54,496 nucleotides of DNA from Acanthaster planci (Eukaryota > Echinodermata > Asteroidea > Valvatida > Acanthasteridae). Numbering within the stretch: the stretch's first letter is position 1; each line of letters begins with the position of its first letter. A program made the position numbers and the translations under genes. The notes under the pieces are model-generated. The model saw nothing but the letters and a program-made list of their open reading frames with translations, searched no databases and had not been told where the DNA came from. The stretch lies in assembly GCF_001949145.1 (NCBI RefSeq), contig NW_019091444.1:805049-859544 (forward strand), in the 5' to 3' direction. This document shows positions 38,158-48,040 of the stretch, one piece after another.

Positions 38158-38383
38158 CTTCACAAGACACAAAGACAACGGATCTCAACATACAAACGCT
38201 GTAATGCAAAAAAAAAATCGTTGTATTTCATTTTAAATTTATTCCTCCCAACCTCTGTCTATTACATTGCATTTTACATTATTGATCATTATACGACATT
38301 ATACGCCAACATTCAACTTACGGACTATAGACGATAATCATTACAGAACTTTTCAACTTCTACGGTCAAAGACCTCGTTTCTG

Positions 38384-38389
38384 AATAAA
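38384..38389 (+). terminator. Possible poly(A) signal of the receptor gene (AATAAA)
   Basis: Canonical AATAAA about 585 bases after the receptor stop. Using it would place a miniature inverted-repeat element (38069-38157) inside the 3' untranslated region. Confidence 0.35.
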
Positions 38390-38953
38390 CTTGTCCGCCG
38401 GCTTCCTCTATTAAAATGTGATGGTTAACGCGTACACTCGCGACATGATCCAGTACCGGTATGTACATCATCAGTATTTCGGATTTTCGAAAAGTCACAT
38501 GTTAATAATGAATGAATTATTCATTAGACAGCCATGCGCAGATAGTTTTAATGCTGATCCCCGCATGTGGTTTTTACATACATCATAAATAGAAACGAGA
38601 TCAGTGACGGACTATGTCATGGTCATTAATTCCTGCTGGATTTGTTAACCCACCTCTGAAATAATAAGCGATTCCACAGGCGTAAGTCACTATAATTTCA
38701 GACCTTAACATTTTCAGGTGGCTTGATCAAGCTGGGATAGCATTTTGCAGGTACATGTAATAATCCTTGCCTCAAGAACGTTTCTGTTTTCTGGCACACT
38801 GACCCTGCCTAAAGTAAGCCACCCAAAAGTCTGTTGTCCCTGCTGGCCATCCAGTCATTTTATTCAGTTACTGAGTTGGAAGGGCCGCTCATTGTTGGCA
38901 GACCGCGTGGCGTTGTGGGGTCAAGCGTCACAGGCTGAAAATTCCCCATAACA

Positions 38954-39105
38954 CCTTGGCATTGGTCCAAATTTCAGTGCTCAAGAATTAACCTTGGCAT
39001 TGGTCCAAATTTCGGTTCTCAAGAATTAACCTTGGCATTGGTCCAAATTTCGGTTCTCAAGAATTAACCTTGGCATTGGTCCAAATTTCGGTTCTCAAGA
39101 ATTAA
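38954..39105. repeat. Tandem repeat, 4 x 38 bp
   Basis: Exactly four units that begin CCTTGGCATTGGTCCAAATT and end CTCAAGAATTAA. Units 2-4 appear identical; unit 1 differs at two bases (TCAGTGCTC versus TCGGTTCTC). No open frame is shared across units. Confidence 0.95.
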
Positions 39106-39273
39106 CGATTTGCCGCAACAGACATTGAGCCTTTTCACTCCTAACAACGCGACGTCACAGCCTGGACGACCAATGATCGGGCACTGAATGGCAAGCCGAT
39201 CCAAACTGATGGAACAGCTGGTTAGAGGCTCAGGCAGTACCCCAAAGCCGTATAGCCATTAATGAAGCCACAG

Positions 39274-39389
39274 GGTAGACGGAAAAGGAAAACACGTAGA
39301 ACGACGTGCGGCATAATGCTTACTGTGCTCATGAAGTGTACAGTACGTATTTCATGCGTCGTTCAACGTGTCCTCCTTTTCCGTTTACC
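39274..39389. mobile_element. Miniature inverted-repeat element with about 33-bp ends
   Basis: The left end is GGTAGACGGAAAAGGAAAAC then ACGTAGAACGACG. The complement of the right end is GGTAAACGGAAAAGGAGGAC then ACGTTGAACGACG. The arms differ at four positions over 33 bp. Total length is 116 bp. The target duplication is not resolved. Confidence 0.65.
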
Positions 39390-39403
39390 GAGGCGACAGC
39401 TCT

Positions 39404-39449
39404 GTTGAGAGCAAAGATCGTATAGCGCTATACGATCTTTGGTTGAGAG
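39404..39449. mobile_element. 30-bp perfect palindrome flanked by an 8-bp direct repeat
   Basis: CAAAGATCGTATAGC is followed immediately by its exact complement (39412-39441), with GTTGAGAG on both sides (39404-39411 and 39442-39449). The 8-bp duplication and CA-start ends fit hAT-superfamily insertions. The element would consist only of two 15-bp terminal repeats joined head to head. Confidence 0.6.
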
Positions 39450-40313
39450 TCAGTATTACCCTGCGTATTTGAAACAGGCCATGTCCTGGACAAACCTCTG
39501 GACCATCAGACACAAGATTCAGCCCCAGCTAGTATTGCAAGTTCCTCAAAAAAAGACCCCTTAAGTTTACAGCGCCGCCTATTGGTATCCGACGCCCATT
39601 AATCCTATCAGTAACTTGCTGTGACTGGATTGGCTATTCACAACTCCACACTGACCAATCAAAGAGCATGGCTTATTAAATGCTACAATTTCTCAATTAC
39701 TTATCGCACACGTATAATATACAGGCGTTATTAAGTGTACAGTTGTGACAAGAAGGAAGCACGATACAGTTAAAATGTACACATTCATAGAAAAAATGTC
39801 AACTATTAATTTTGCGAGAAAAAACGGCTTCAACTGTGTTCAGAACTCTGCCGAAATAAATCCGCATTTATGAGTTCAATGGCAGCAGAAGCATCGTTTT
39901 TCCCAATCCACGGTACTTTAATGTTCATTAATATACGGCTATAATATAAAGAGTTCAGTAAACGCAAATACGGAACGGGAATGTGGAATGACAAGATTAG
40001 GACAGAACAGCTCCGGGACAAACAACAGGCTGGCTAAATACTGAACATTTCTTGCGATAATTACTTCTTTATAACCTCCCACGTCTCCAAGACAACAGTC
40101 GAGTTCAGAGCTATTTAAAACTATATTTTCTACGTGCAACAGGCAGGATCTCCAAGCCCAGCGGTAGTCAACGTGAACGAAATTCGGAAACAACATTTCA
40201 TTTCTTCAAATTAAGCCAGAACTAAGAACAAAGCGTCTCATTGAAAAATGGGCTCAAATGACAGATGTCAAATTCCTTCTTTGGAGAACCTGAGGTAAAC
40301 GCCAGATGCCACG

Positions 40314-40364
40314 CGACCTTTGACCTCAGTCAAGCTTAAAGCACACCTCTTGACCCCTTGACCA
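40314..40364 (-). promoter_or_regulatory. Cluster of nuclear-receptor-type half sites
   Basis: On the minus strand, AGGTCA-A-AGGTCG (a one-base-spaced direct repeat, 40314-40326) lies close to TGGTCA-AG-GGGTCA (two-base spacing, 40351-40364). Nuclear receptors bind such arrays. Function here is unproven. Confidence 0.25.
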
Positions 40365-40622
40365 AATCATCAACGCCAAAACAAATAAAAAAATAATTAA
40401 TTAGCTAGCACCCCAAAAAAAACTCTCTTGTTAAATGCGACACATGCCTTGCGACAACAAAACCCAAAACTGGATGTATCCATGGCCCAAAAATAACACA
40501 AAAAAACGAACGAAAATCATCAGCACTCAGGCTTTGCAATATTTTACAAACCTGAAAGTGGTATTCTTCACTTTTTGCGTCCCCCCCCAGCACAAAACAT
40601 TTACTTAATTTTACAGAATTGC

Positions 40623-40799
40623 AATACGGGCATTTCACAAAAGTGGGCTACCAAGAGTTTGCAACGCGTTGGCCAATCACAATGCCTGAAATCTGCCGAC
40701 CCTTTGCGCATTTGGAAAGGGGTCGACAGATTTCGCGTGTTGTGATTGGCCAATGTGTTGCAAACTCTTGGTGGTGCACTACTGTGAATCGCCCGTATT
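40623..40799. mobile_element. Foldback miniature transposon, AATACGGGC family, copy 2 (long hairpin)
   Basis: 177 bp, made almost entirely of two arms of about 80 bp that are roughly 80-85% complementary, with shared blocks CCAAGAGTTTGCAAC, TTGGCCAATCACAA and GAAATCTG, and a short centre near 40710. TTACAGAA occurs close to both ends, a possible but offset target duplication. A transcript would fold into a long hairpin. Confidence 0.75.
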
Positions 40800-41324
40800 A
40801 CAGAATGGGGCATTTGAAATTTTACACAGCAAAGTGTTGACTTGGTCGTAATGGCATAACCACAGCATCCAGTCTGTTGCAATGTGACAAATTTGTTAAT
40901 ATACACTAAACTAAACGCATTTAATTGCAATGATATGCAACAAAATTACACAACCCCAGAACCGAAGGCTGGTTATTGGTCGAACCTTACAGTAGCAAGC
41001 AAAGCATTTATGCATGCCTAGCTTGAGAAAGGACACAAAAAATGCAAAAACGAAGAACAGGGACATTTCAAGATTTTCTTATTAGTATACACGCATGTAT
41101 GAATCCTCAATCAATGTTTACGCCAGGGCAAAGGAAAGGAAACGATTCCAGATTTTCAACGAATCCCAATGACAGCTTTGAGCTAAAATAAACCAAACAA
41201 AATAAGCACATACAGACGGTTGGTCAGATCTGGCCCTGGTGCATTCCTCGGGTCATCTGATCACACTCTTTAGTCTAATTTGTACTCTGAGTTTTGGAGG
41301 CATTAACTTTGTTTCAGCCTCAAT

Positions 41325-41330
41325 TTTATT
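41325..41330 (-). terminator. Possible poly(A) signal of PIP4K2
   Basis: The first canonical AATAAA I could find on the minus strand after the stop lies about 2.5 kb downstream (TTTATT on the given strand). This implies a long 3' untranslated region unless a variant hexamer is used earlier. Confidence 0.3.
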
Positions 41331-43139
41331 TTACAAACGAGGAAAAAACATGGATGTATTTCTCTTAATAAGAAAAATTATTGTTATACGGTAAAAGTGA
41401 ACAAAAAGGAAATTGGAAATTCATACAGTGGGATTGAATTATTCCAAAAGAACAAATTCCAAGCCATTTCTTCTTAGTCTTTTCTGTCAAATGCACCGTT
41501 TTTAAATTAAAAATGTGGTCAGCAACCTTGAAATAAATATGCAAAGACGGGTATGGTCCTTAAATATCTTCAATGCACTAAAAATATCGTATTCTCATTC
41601 AGTTTTGAGCACAACGGACATGCAAATGTGTAAACCGATAATTTCTTTCCTGTAAATGCAGCAATGCTACTACAATACACTGTTATGTACACTATTCTAT
41701 CACCTTATGTTTCCTAATGAGTCTGGTGCTGGACAGAGTCACTCATTAAAGTAGTGTTTGTGAACCTGAATTCCAGGAACCAGACCAATATGGCTACCAT
41801 GGGGCTCACTATTGCTTCGTTAAAAAAAATGGTAAAATACGTAAGACTCATCAAAGTAAGTAAGCTATTCTAAATATAAACCCGAGCACAGAGCAAAACA
41901 TGACACAAACATGGACACACATTCTTGAATGCTGACAGCATTGTGTCCTAGTATTTGCCTTCTAGGAGAACTGCACAAGTCTTGTTTTTTAAACATAATA
42001 CTGTTTGCGGGAATCGAGAGGCAGTGAACCTGAGTGAGCCCAAAGAACTATTACTCAAAAATTCCAAGAGAAAGTAATTCTAACCAAGACGGCTGGCCTC
42101 CTTTTCCACACAGAAACAACATAGGTGGCTTCATCGACATGTGCTTCCTCTGAGACTGTTTGGGATGACTGAAAATGCTGCTTACACAACACCATTTCTT
42201 CGATTTCAAAAAAATCATTCACCAGAAAGCAATACACAAATCAATGACATAACGATTTGGGTCCTGACAAGAGTTTCCCAGTCTTCTTAATGCCACTCTT
42301 GGAACATGCGCACAGCACGGTGGCCTTTGACATCTGACATTTCTGTGAGAAAAAAAGAAAACTCTGGCCTCATCCCAATTCTGCCAACAGTGCATCCATG
42401 GAAACCGTAGGCAAGTGGCTGTGGCCATTCCCTACTGATGTGCCTGTCATTGCCAAGCTTTGCCAGAACACAGCGCCCTCAATCGAGTTTGCACACACCG
42501 TATACCAATGTTTACACTTAATGCTTTCACTGTACACATCACGTCAACTATCCTATTTTCTGTTGTATGTGGTTTTGCTGGGCCATCCCTACAGACAGGA
42601 AGGTTGTCAAGGGCACTGACCAAGTTTTGAGCACTTTTGTTAACATGTCGGGATTCATTCTTCCTTTCCAAAAGCAAGCCGTTATCATCTCAGAACAAGT
42701 TTGCCACACATTTTCCTCTTTCAACGGCCTGGTCGCCAATGCATTCCTTCCTGTGCAAGTTGCACATCCAAAAAAGCCATCTGTAGTCAAAACGTTTAAT
42801 TTCATTCTGATCTTCGCCGCCAGCTTTGAGGAAAGTTGTTTGCAGCTTATAACGTACTTGCACTACTATTCAGCCCACACTGACAGCCAGGGTTCAGACT
42901 GGGTACCTGTGACGTGAATGGCAACTCCATAGCAATATCTGTGTTGACTGTTAGTCGGACCAGGCAAGGCTACAGCCTGCACACTGCTTTCATTAAAATG
43001 CACTTTCTCAATGATATTTCTTTGAAGCTTTCACAAAATTCATGAGAAGATACCCGGGCTGACTTGCAACGTGGATTCGGAAGTTTACAGTGATTGTCCT
43101 ATCTACGCCAACCTTGATGTCAACTCTCTTAAATTCAAA

Positions 43140-43401
43140 GATCCACTGAATTCACCTGTCCACTGGATCCATCAATGTACTGGATCCACAAGTACCAAAT
43201 GAAAAAACAGATCCACTGAATACAGAGACCCACTGAATCCACAAATCCAGCGGGACCATCTATCCACTGGATCTACTGAATCCACAGATTCACCGGATCC
43301 ACAGATCCACTGATATATCTCTACTCTATGCCAGTATTTATAAACTGTGGCATCTACAAATTCTTGCTCCTCTAATTCCAGAATCCACAGATCCACTGAC
43401 A
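43140..43401. repeat. Degenerate GATCCAC minisatellite
   Basis: Repeated words GATCCACTG, GATCCACAG and AATCCACAG with irregular 9-16 bp spacing, densest at 43140-43314. It lies downstream of the PIP4K2 stop, probably in its 3' untranslated region if the poly(A) signal at 41330 is used. Confidence 0.7.
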
Positions 43402-43845
43402 GATTATGAAAGGTTCTGAAATTCCAGCCCACATGACTTTTGCAGTTCCTGGATTCTGCTCCAAATATTGTTGTTTGCAAAATCTTTTCTCCTCAGCCCT
43501 CTTAAAATAAACGGCACCATCGCCAAGAATCACTTGACAACTAACTGTCAGCGCCCCCTTCTCTACACCCCTCCACAGCATCAAGGTACGTAATGCAAGC
43601 AACTCCCCCTGGCAATTCTGCCTAAGCAGATGCTTCTCATGCTAACAGGCATTGTCACCGTCCATACAATCACCGCATGCCACCCGAACAGATTAAGCAC
43701 AGAATTCAGCTGCTTAGCGATGTAGCACAAGAGAGAAAAAAAAACTGCTTGAAGGCTCAGTCAACTTGGCCCCACTTAACCACCAGATTACACCGTTTTT
43801 AATCGATCTGTTTTTTATGTTTTTCTTTTTGTTCTTACTGTTACC

Positions 43846-43926
43846 TTATACTAATACTTTTTCTATGAAGTCTAGGAACCGCTTAGCATACTGTTCTGGT
43901 TTCACTGTGGATATCTCAGCGCCAGC
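43846..43926 (-). CDS. PIP4K2: PIP4K2 last exon with stop codon
   Basis: 26 residues, AGAEISTVKPEQYAKRFLDF then IEKVLV, then TAA. The acceptor is TTTCTTAG/GCTGGC. AGAEISTVxPEQYxKRFxxF is the type II C-terminal signature, and the end lies at the family's usual length. Confidence 0.93.
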   Translation of the reverse strand, partial: AGAEISTVKPEQYAKRFLDFIEKVLV

Positions 43927-44984
43927 CTAAGAAATAAAACACACAGAATATAAATATTAAAGAGCAACAAGCATGATGATACATTAAATAGATTATGGGT
44001 GATTCAAGATAGTGAATCTCCAAGAGTTTGCAACGTGTTGACCAATCACAGTGCGTGACATCTATCAACCCTTTCTAAATGCGCATAGATAGATCCCAAT
44101 ACGACGCTTTGAGTGTCGACCTGCGCGTTTGAAAACGAGGCTGTATGTGTCAGCTTCAATTCTTAATACGATCAGACGATTGAAAGTAAGGAGTCAAGAC
44201 ACAAAATACATAAAGGTATGTTAAATTCAGACTTTTCAGGCTGAAAAGTTTTGTGGAAGAGTCTTTCAGGATGACTCAACACGTAAAATCAAAAGAAAAA
44301 ATAACGACAATTGACCGCGAACTAACGTACCAGCGATGGCCATGTATCTTGTGCAGTGGGCGTGGTTTGAATTGAAGTGGCGTCACACTTACGAACCAGA
44401 TACTCCATGTACTGTGTGGACTCCGCAGGCGCGCGCGACGAAATTAAACACAGAGAGCCTCGGTTTCGATGCAGATATGCGCGGACAGCGCTAATGTGAA
44501 ATCCCTCTCTTGGGTCGACAAGTTTCACGCACTGTGACTGGTCAAAGGGTTGCAAATTCTTGGAGGTGCACTCTTGTGAAACGCCCGTATTGCCACAACA
44601 GATCAATTTGATGCAAAACTCTTTGCCCTTTTTCCCCAAGAGCTTATGAGCAAAAAAATTTGATCAGACTTGAACCCACCAAACTCTGCTCATTAACGCA
44701 GCTGTTTGCCCACTTCTGTGAAAAAGCACAACGTTCTCCCACCCGTTTGGACAAGTGCGACGAAAATTTTCCTCCTCTGGGAAGTTATTTTCGCATGTGG
44801 TGAAGTGAAAATGAATACCCCGGGAGGAGAAAAAGTGTGAAAAAAAAAGCATTTCCCACTCCCAGGGTAAGTTTTCAATAGCAATGTACTGTAATTAACT
44901 CCCCGAGTTTGTGACTCTGTCCTCATTCTGTGGGAGCCAGTTGGCATTTGAAATTCTACGCCTCCTACAGAGTTCTTGTCTCAC
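43927..44984 (-). other. PIP4K2 intron carrying a 600-bp inverted-repeat element
   Basis: A phase-0 intron of 1058 bp. More than half of it is the 43992-44591 foldback element. No further coding content is seen. Confidence 0.75.
43992..44591. mobile_element. Foldback transposon, AATACGGGC family, copy 3 (600 bp, with cargo)
   Basis: The arms of about 80 bp match those of copy 2: CCAAGAGTTTGCAACGTGTTG on the left and the complement of GGTTGCAAATTCTTGG on the right, then TGCACTCTTGTGAAACGCCC and GTATT. They enclose about 440 bp of unrelated sequence that lacks a long open frame. The element sits inside the last PIP4K2 intron. Confidence 0.65.
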
Positions 44985-45088
44985 CCCGTGCTTGACGGTT
45001 TTGGCCGCCTGCGCAGCCTTTTTCTTCGCTCCCCAGTGCGTCAGGATGTCTATGAGCCCCATGAAGTACACCTCATTCCTGGGAGCAC
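44985..45088 (-). CDS. PIP4K2: PIP4K2 exon with IDIL metal-binding aspartate and activation segment
   Basis: Two bases completing a glycine codon, then 34 residues: [19 protein letters not shown], then [15 protein letters not shown]. The aspartate in LIDIL is the DFG-equivalent. The alanine-alanine after KKK sits where type II enzymes have Ala and type I PIP5Ks have Glu, which supports PI5P 4-kinase specificity. The next residue is Gln where the human paralogues have His. The acceptor is CTCGCAG/GTGCTC and the donor GGG/GTGAGA. Confidence 0.93.
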
Positions 45089-46041
45089 CTGCGAGGGGAG
45101 GACGAAGAAGATAACGCATAATTACTGCAGCGGCCGGCGGAACCAGAAAGACGTTAGAGTTTTTCGGGCCAGGTTTAGGATCGGTGTTGTATTCGAGTCC
45201 ATCACAAGTCCTTTCACGAGTCCCTTCACAAGTCCAGTCACAAGTCCCTTCACAAGGCTAGTCATAAGTAACAGGGTGAACAATGACAAAGGAATGCTTT
45301 TGTCGCAGCCCACTTGAATAGCTGGTGAATTGGCCGAAGACTGAATGACTTGTGATGGACTTGAACACAACACTGTTTAGGCTCATTTCAAGCAGCTCTC
45401 AGTGTTAATGCCCGGGGCTGTCTGGTCAGTGTGGCGGTTCCAGCGTCCTCTACAACTGGACTGGGCGATGACGTATGCCCGCTGAAGCTATCTACACGAT
45501 CTTTGTTGCCCCTGAGCACACGCACATTATGATTTGGTACTGCGAGTTTTTATTCTTCAAAGTTTGACGATGAGAAAATTGATTATGGATAAACAACTCT
45601 TCAAGATTGGGGAACGTCTCATAATTTGGAACAGTCGGAACATTCCATTCGGAACGCCGTGTTCTCATTCTGGAACAGACAGCCGCTCCATTAGGAACAC
45701 AGTATTCCAACTGGAGTGCTGCCTCAGCAAGGTCCGGGCACAAAGCGGATCCTTCCCACTGATGTGTGACGTTCTGATGGAAAGCTGGCGTTCCTGTGGA
45801 AATGGTCCAATGGAGGGAGAATGTTCCACACCCTGCTGGAAATATGGTTTCAGTTTGAACAGGCTGGCTGGTGGGTTATAGCCAGTCCATTCGATCCAAG
45901 TTAGCTGAACAACAGATGATGATGATGCTCCTCGATCAAGTTAGCCCCTGAATATTCTAAAATGTGGAGTCAAATGCGAAGTACCGCCCGGAAGAAGTGG
46001 CACTCATATAGTGGACTGCTTGAGACCAGCTCCCAACTCAC
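45089..46041 (-). other. PIP4K2 intron with a 12-bp tandem repeat
   Basis: A phase-1 intron of 953 bp. It contains the 45201-45269 tandem repeat and a stretch rich in GGAAC/GTTCC words (45630-45850) of unknown nature. Confidence 0.75.
45201..45269. repeat. 12-bp tandem repeat, about 5.8 units
   Basis: Units such as TTCACAAGTCCC, GTCACAAGTCCA and TTCACGAGTCCC, with one or two changes each. It reads as a spurious LVKGLVTG-like peptide on the other strand. Confidence 0.85.
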
Positions 46042-46285
46042 CTTCCTCGCAGGGGAAGGCGTACACCTCCTGGCCCGTGTCAAACTCGTATTCGCCGCTG
46101 GACAGGTGCTGCTGCCTGGTCAAGGGGCCGGGGCTGTCGGGCGGCGTGAGGGCGCCCCCGCTGCCCGAGTCGTCCTCCTCCCCGTTCTCCTCGCTGTGGT
46201 TGGCCTTCTGCTCCGCCTCAAAGCGTTCCCGGTCGTGGATGCCCACCAGGAGGCTGTAGTCCATCAGCTTCAGCTCCGCAAGGAA
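46042..46285 (-). CDS. PIP4K2: PIP4K2 exon with catalytic MDYSLL and acidic insert
   Basis: 81 codons plus one base. It begins FLAELKLMDYSLLVGIHD; the aspartate of MDYSLL is the catalytic residue in this family. It is followed by the acidic, probably flexible insert (SEENGEEDDSGSGG) and TPPDSPG, both typical of type II enzymes and absent from type I PIP5Ks. The acceptor is TTGCAG/TTCCTT and the donor GAAG/GTGAGT. Confidence 0.93.
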
Positions 46286-47191
46286 CTGCAAGAAGGCAGA
46301 TGAAAAAGTTTGACACAGCCGAGTCGGTAAACACGTTCTGTACACATACCCTGCAGTGGTTTCCTACCTAAACTTTGCCCAGTCCTCCTGCCATCCAAAT
46401 CGAGAATCAACACAGCTGTACTCTATCACATCCTCCACTAATTACCCAACCTAACCTCCAACCTCGACACCTCTCTCTCTCTGGTCATCCGGACCAAATT
46501 TATATATTTTTTCGTTTTTCTACTTCAACAACTCCAGCTTGTAATATCCGCCCACTCCGTGATTACACATCCATACTTCTTTCTCCTCCCATCCAAGTCA
46601 TTCCAGACTCTACCATTCAGCTAGCAAACCTCACAACACCTACCACTTTTCTGTCTTGTCCTGATCAACACCAGTAACGTAGCTCTCCCAGACCTCATCC
46701 CAATTCATGCATCCCCCTGCCTTGACAGCACCCTCCTACTTCCCACTTTCTCAGTCCCTCAAACTTCCGAGGCTCACGGGGCATTTACTCTTCTGTCTCA
46801 TTCTTATCAACACCAACACTTACGACTCTCCCACATCATGCCAACGTCACCGATCCTCGGACTTCTCACTTCAATACCTCAAGTTCTTCAACTTCCAAAC
46901 CTCGCAATGTCTCCAGTTTTCTGCCCTGGTCCATTCAACACCAATACTGTAGCTCTCCCTAACCTCAGTCATCCCCAACCTTGATCCCCTCTCCCCAATT
47001 TAAAAATCTTCAAGCTTTTCCCATCATCCAATCCACACATACAACACGAATGCCCATCTGGGTAACTGGGCTCACACTTAAACCACCACAAAGCATGTTA
47101 AACCATTCACAGATTTACTGCATGCACATATCTCTGTTTCTCAATCCGCCTCCCAAAATCCATCCCCTGACTCCGCCCATCGATGTCCTAC
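46286..47191 (-). other. PIP4K2 intron, strongly pyrimidine-rich on the given strand
   Basis: A phase-0 intron of 906 bp. Most of it is G-poor and C/T/A-rich on the given strand, and it includes a degenerate long-period tandem repeat (about 46515-46975). Confidence 0.75.
46515..46975. repeat. Degenerate tandem repeat, period about 130-140 bp
   Basis: The markers CTGTCTTGTCCTGATCAACA (46651), CTGTCTCATTCTTATCAACA (46793) and CTGCCCTGGTCCATTCAACA (46921) are each followed by ACC and then CTCTCCC about 20 bases later. A weaker fourth unit precedes them. The repeat is strongly diverged. Confidence 0.5.
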
Positions 47192-47305
47192 CTCCACGTC
47201 TCTCTTCAGCTTCGCCATCACTCTGTCCTTGGCCTCGGTGCCGATGTGGATCTTCTTGTTTTCGCTCAGGAAATCGTTGTCCTTATAGGTGGGTAACTCC
47301 TTGTC
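47192..47305 (-). CDS. PIP4K2: PIP4K2 exon, LPTYKDNDF block
   Basis: 38 residues, [12 protein letters not shown] to KLKRDVE, phase 0 on both sides (GGCACAG/GACAAG, GTGGAG/GTAGGA). It matches the family block xKELPTxKDNDF and the helix that leads into MDYSLL. Confidence 0.92.
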
Positions 47306-48040
47306 CTGTGCCGACAGAAATCAATTCATTTTATTCAAAATATTTCCTGGACAGCCAGGACAAGACACTTTCGGGGTCTGTATACCCCGAGTAACAACTT
47401 TTGTGGATCTGTGGTCCAGTCAAAGTTCAGAAGTGAGGGTGCTTACTATGTAGTAGCAACTCCAGGGCCACAACTGTGGAAACAAAATGGCGGATTTCCT
47501 GCACCAGTGCACACTGCGAACAGCCATTTTGGTTCCAAAGTCTGAAGTCGGTGCCCATACACGTTCCTCCAATATCCAATCAATATTGACTGGGGTTAGT
47601 CCGTACAGTGGATTGAGATCTGGATCCAGAGAGGGTCTAGTGTGCTATTGACCTACTGGTACAAGCCCTTGTCCGAGGAGTACACGGTAATACAAGAGCC
47701 TATTGTACATGTACATGTGTTTCACAAGCTGAGGTCCTGTCCACATTACTTTATCTATGGCTCGTAATTATGCAAGAGTTTAGGGTAATGGCTGTAGCCT
47801 GTTCCCATTGAGTTGCATGTCATTTCAAGTTGCAACTTTGATTTGGGTAAGACCCCAGATTGGAACCATCCACACTCATCCAGTCTAGTTTGACCATGTC
47901 AACTGACCATCCACTCAAGCTTTAATAACAAAACTTGTAAGTGCTCGGGAGAATTTGTGCTCCATATCAGTAAACATGGCATGGTCTCTTTTGGCTTAGC
48001 AAACTACTTCCTGTGCCTACAAGCGAACCAACTGACCCAC
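47306..48040 (-). other. PIP4K2 intron with a small inverted repeat
   Basis: A phase-0 intron of 735 bp. It contains the 47478-47536 hairpin repeat and a GTACATGTACATG palindrome near 47711. Confidence 0.75.
47478..47536. repeat. Small hairpin repeat, GGAACCAAAATGGC family
   Basis: GGAAACAAAATGGCGG at the left and its near-complement CAGCCATTTTGGTTCC at the right. The following AAAGTCTGAAGT also follows the related right end at 16629, so the repeat extends beyond the arms. Confidence 0.5.

Noticed and set aside
38954-39105. CRISPR-like array
   Set aside because: Units are contiguous 38-bp tandem copies with no spacers, in a eukaryotic genome.
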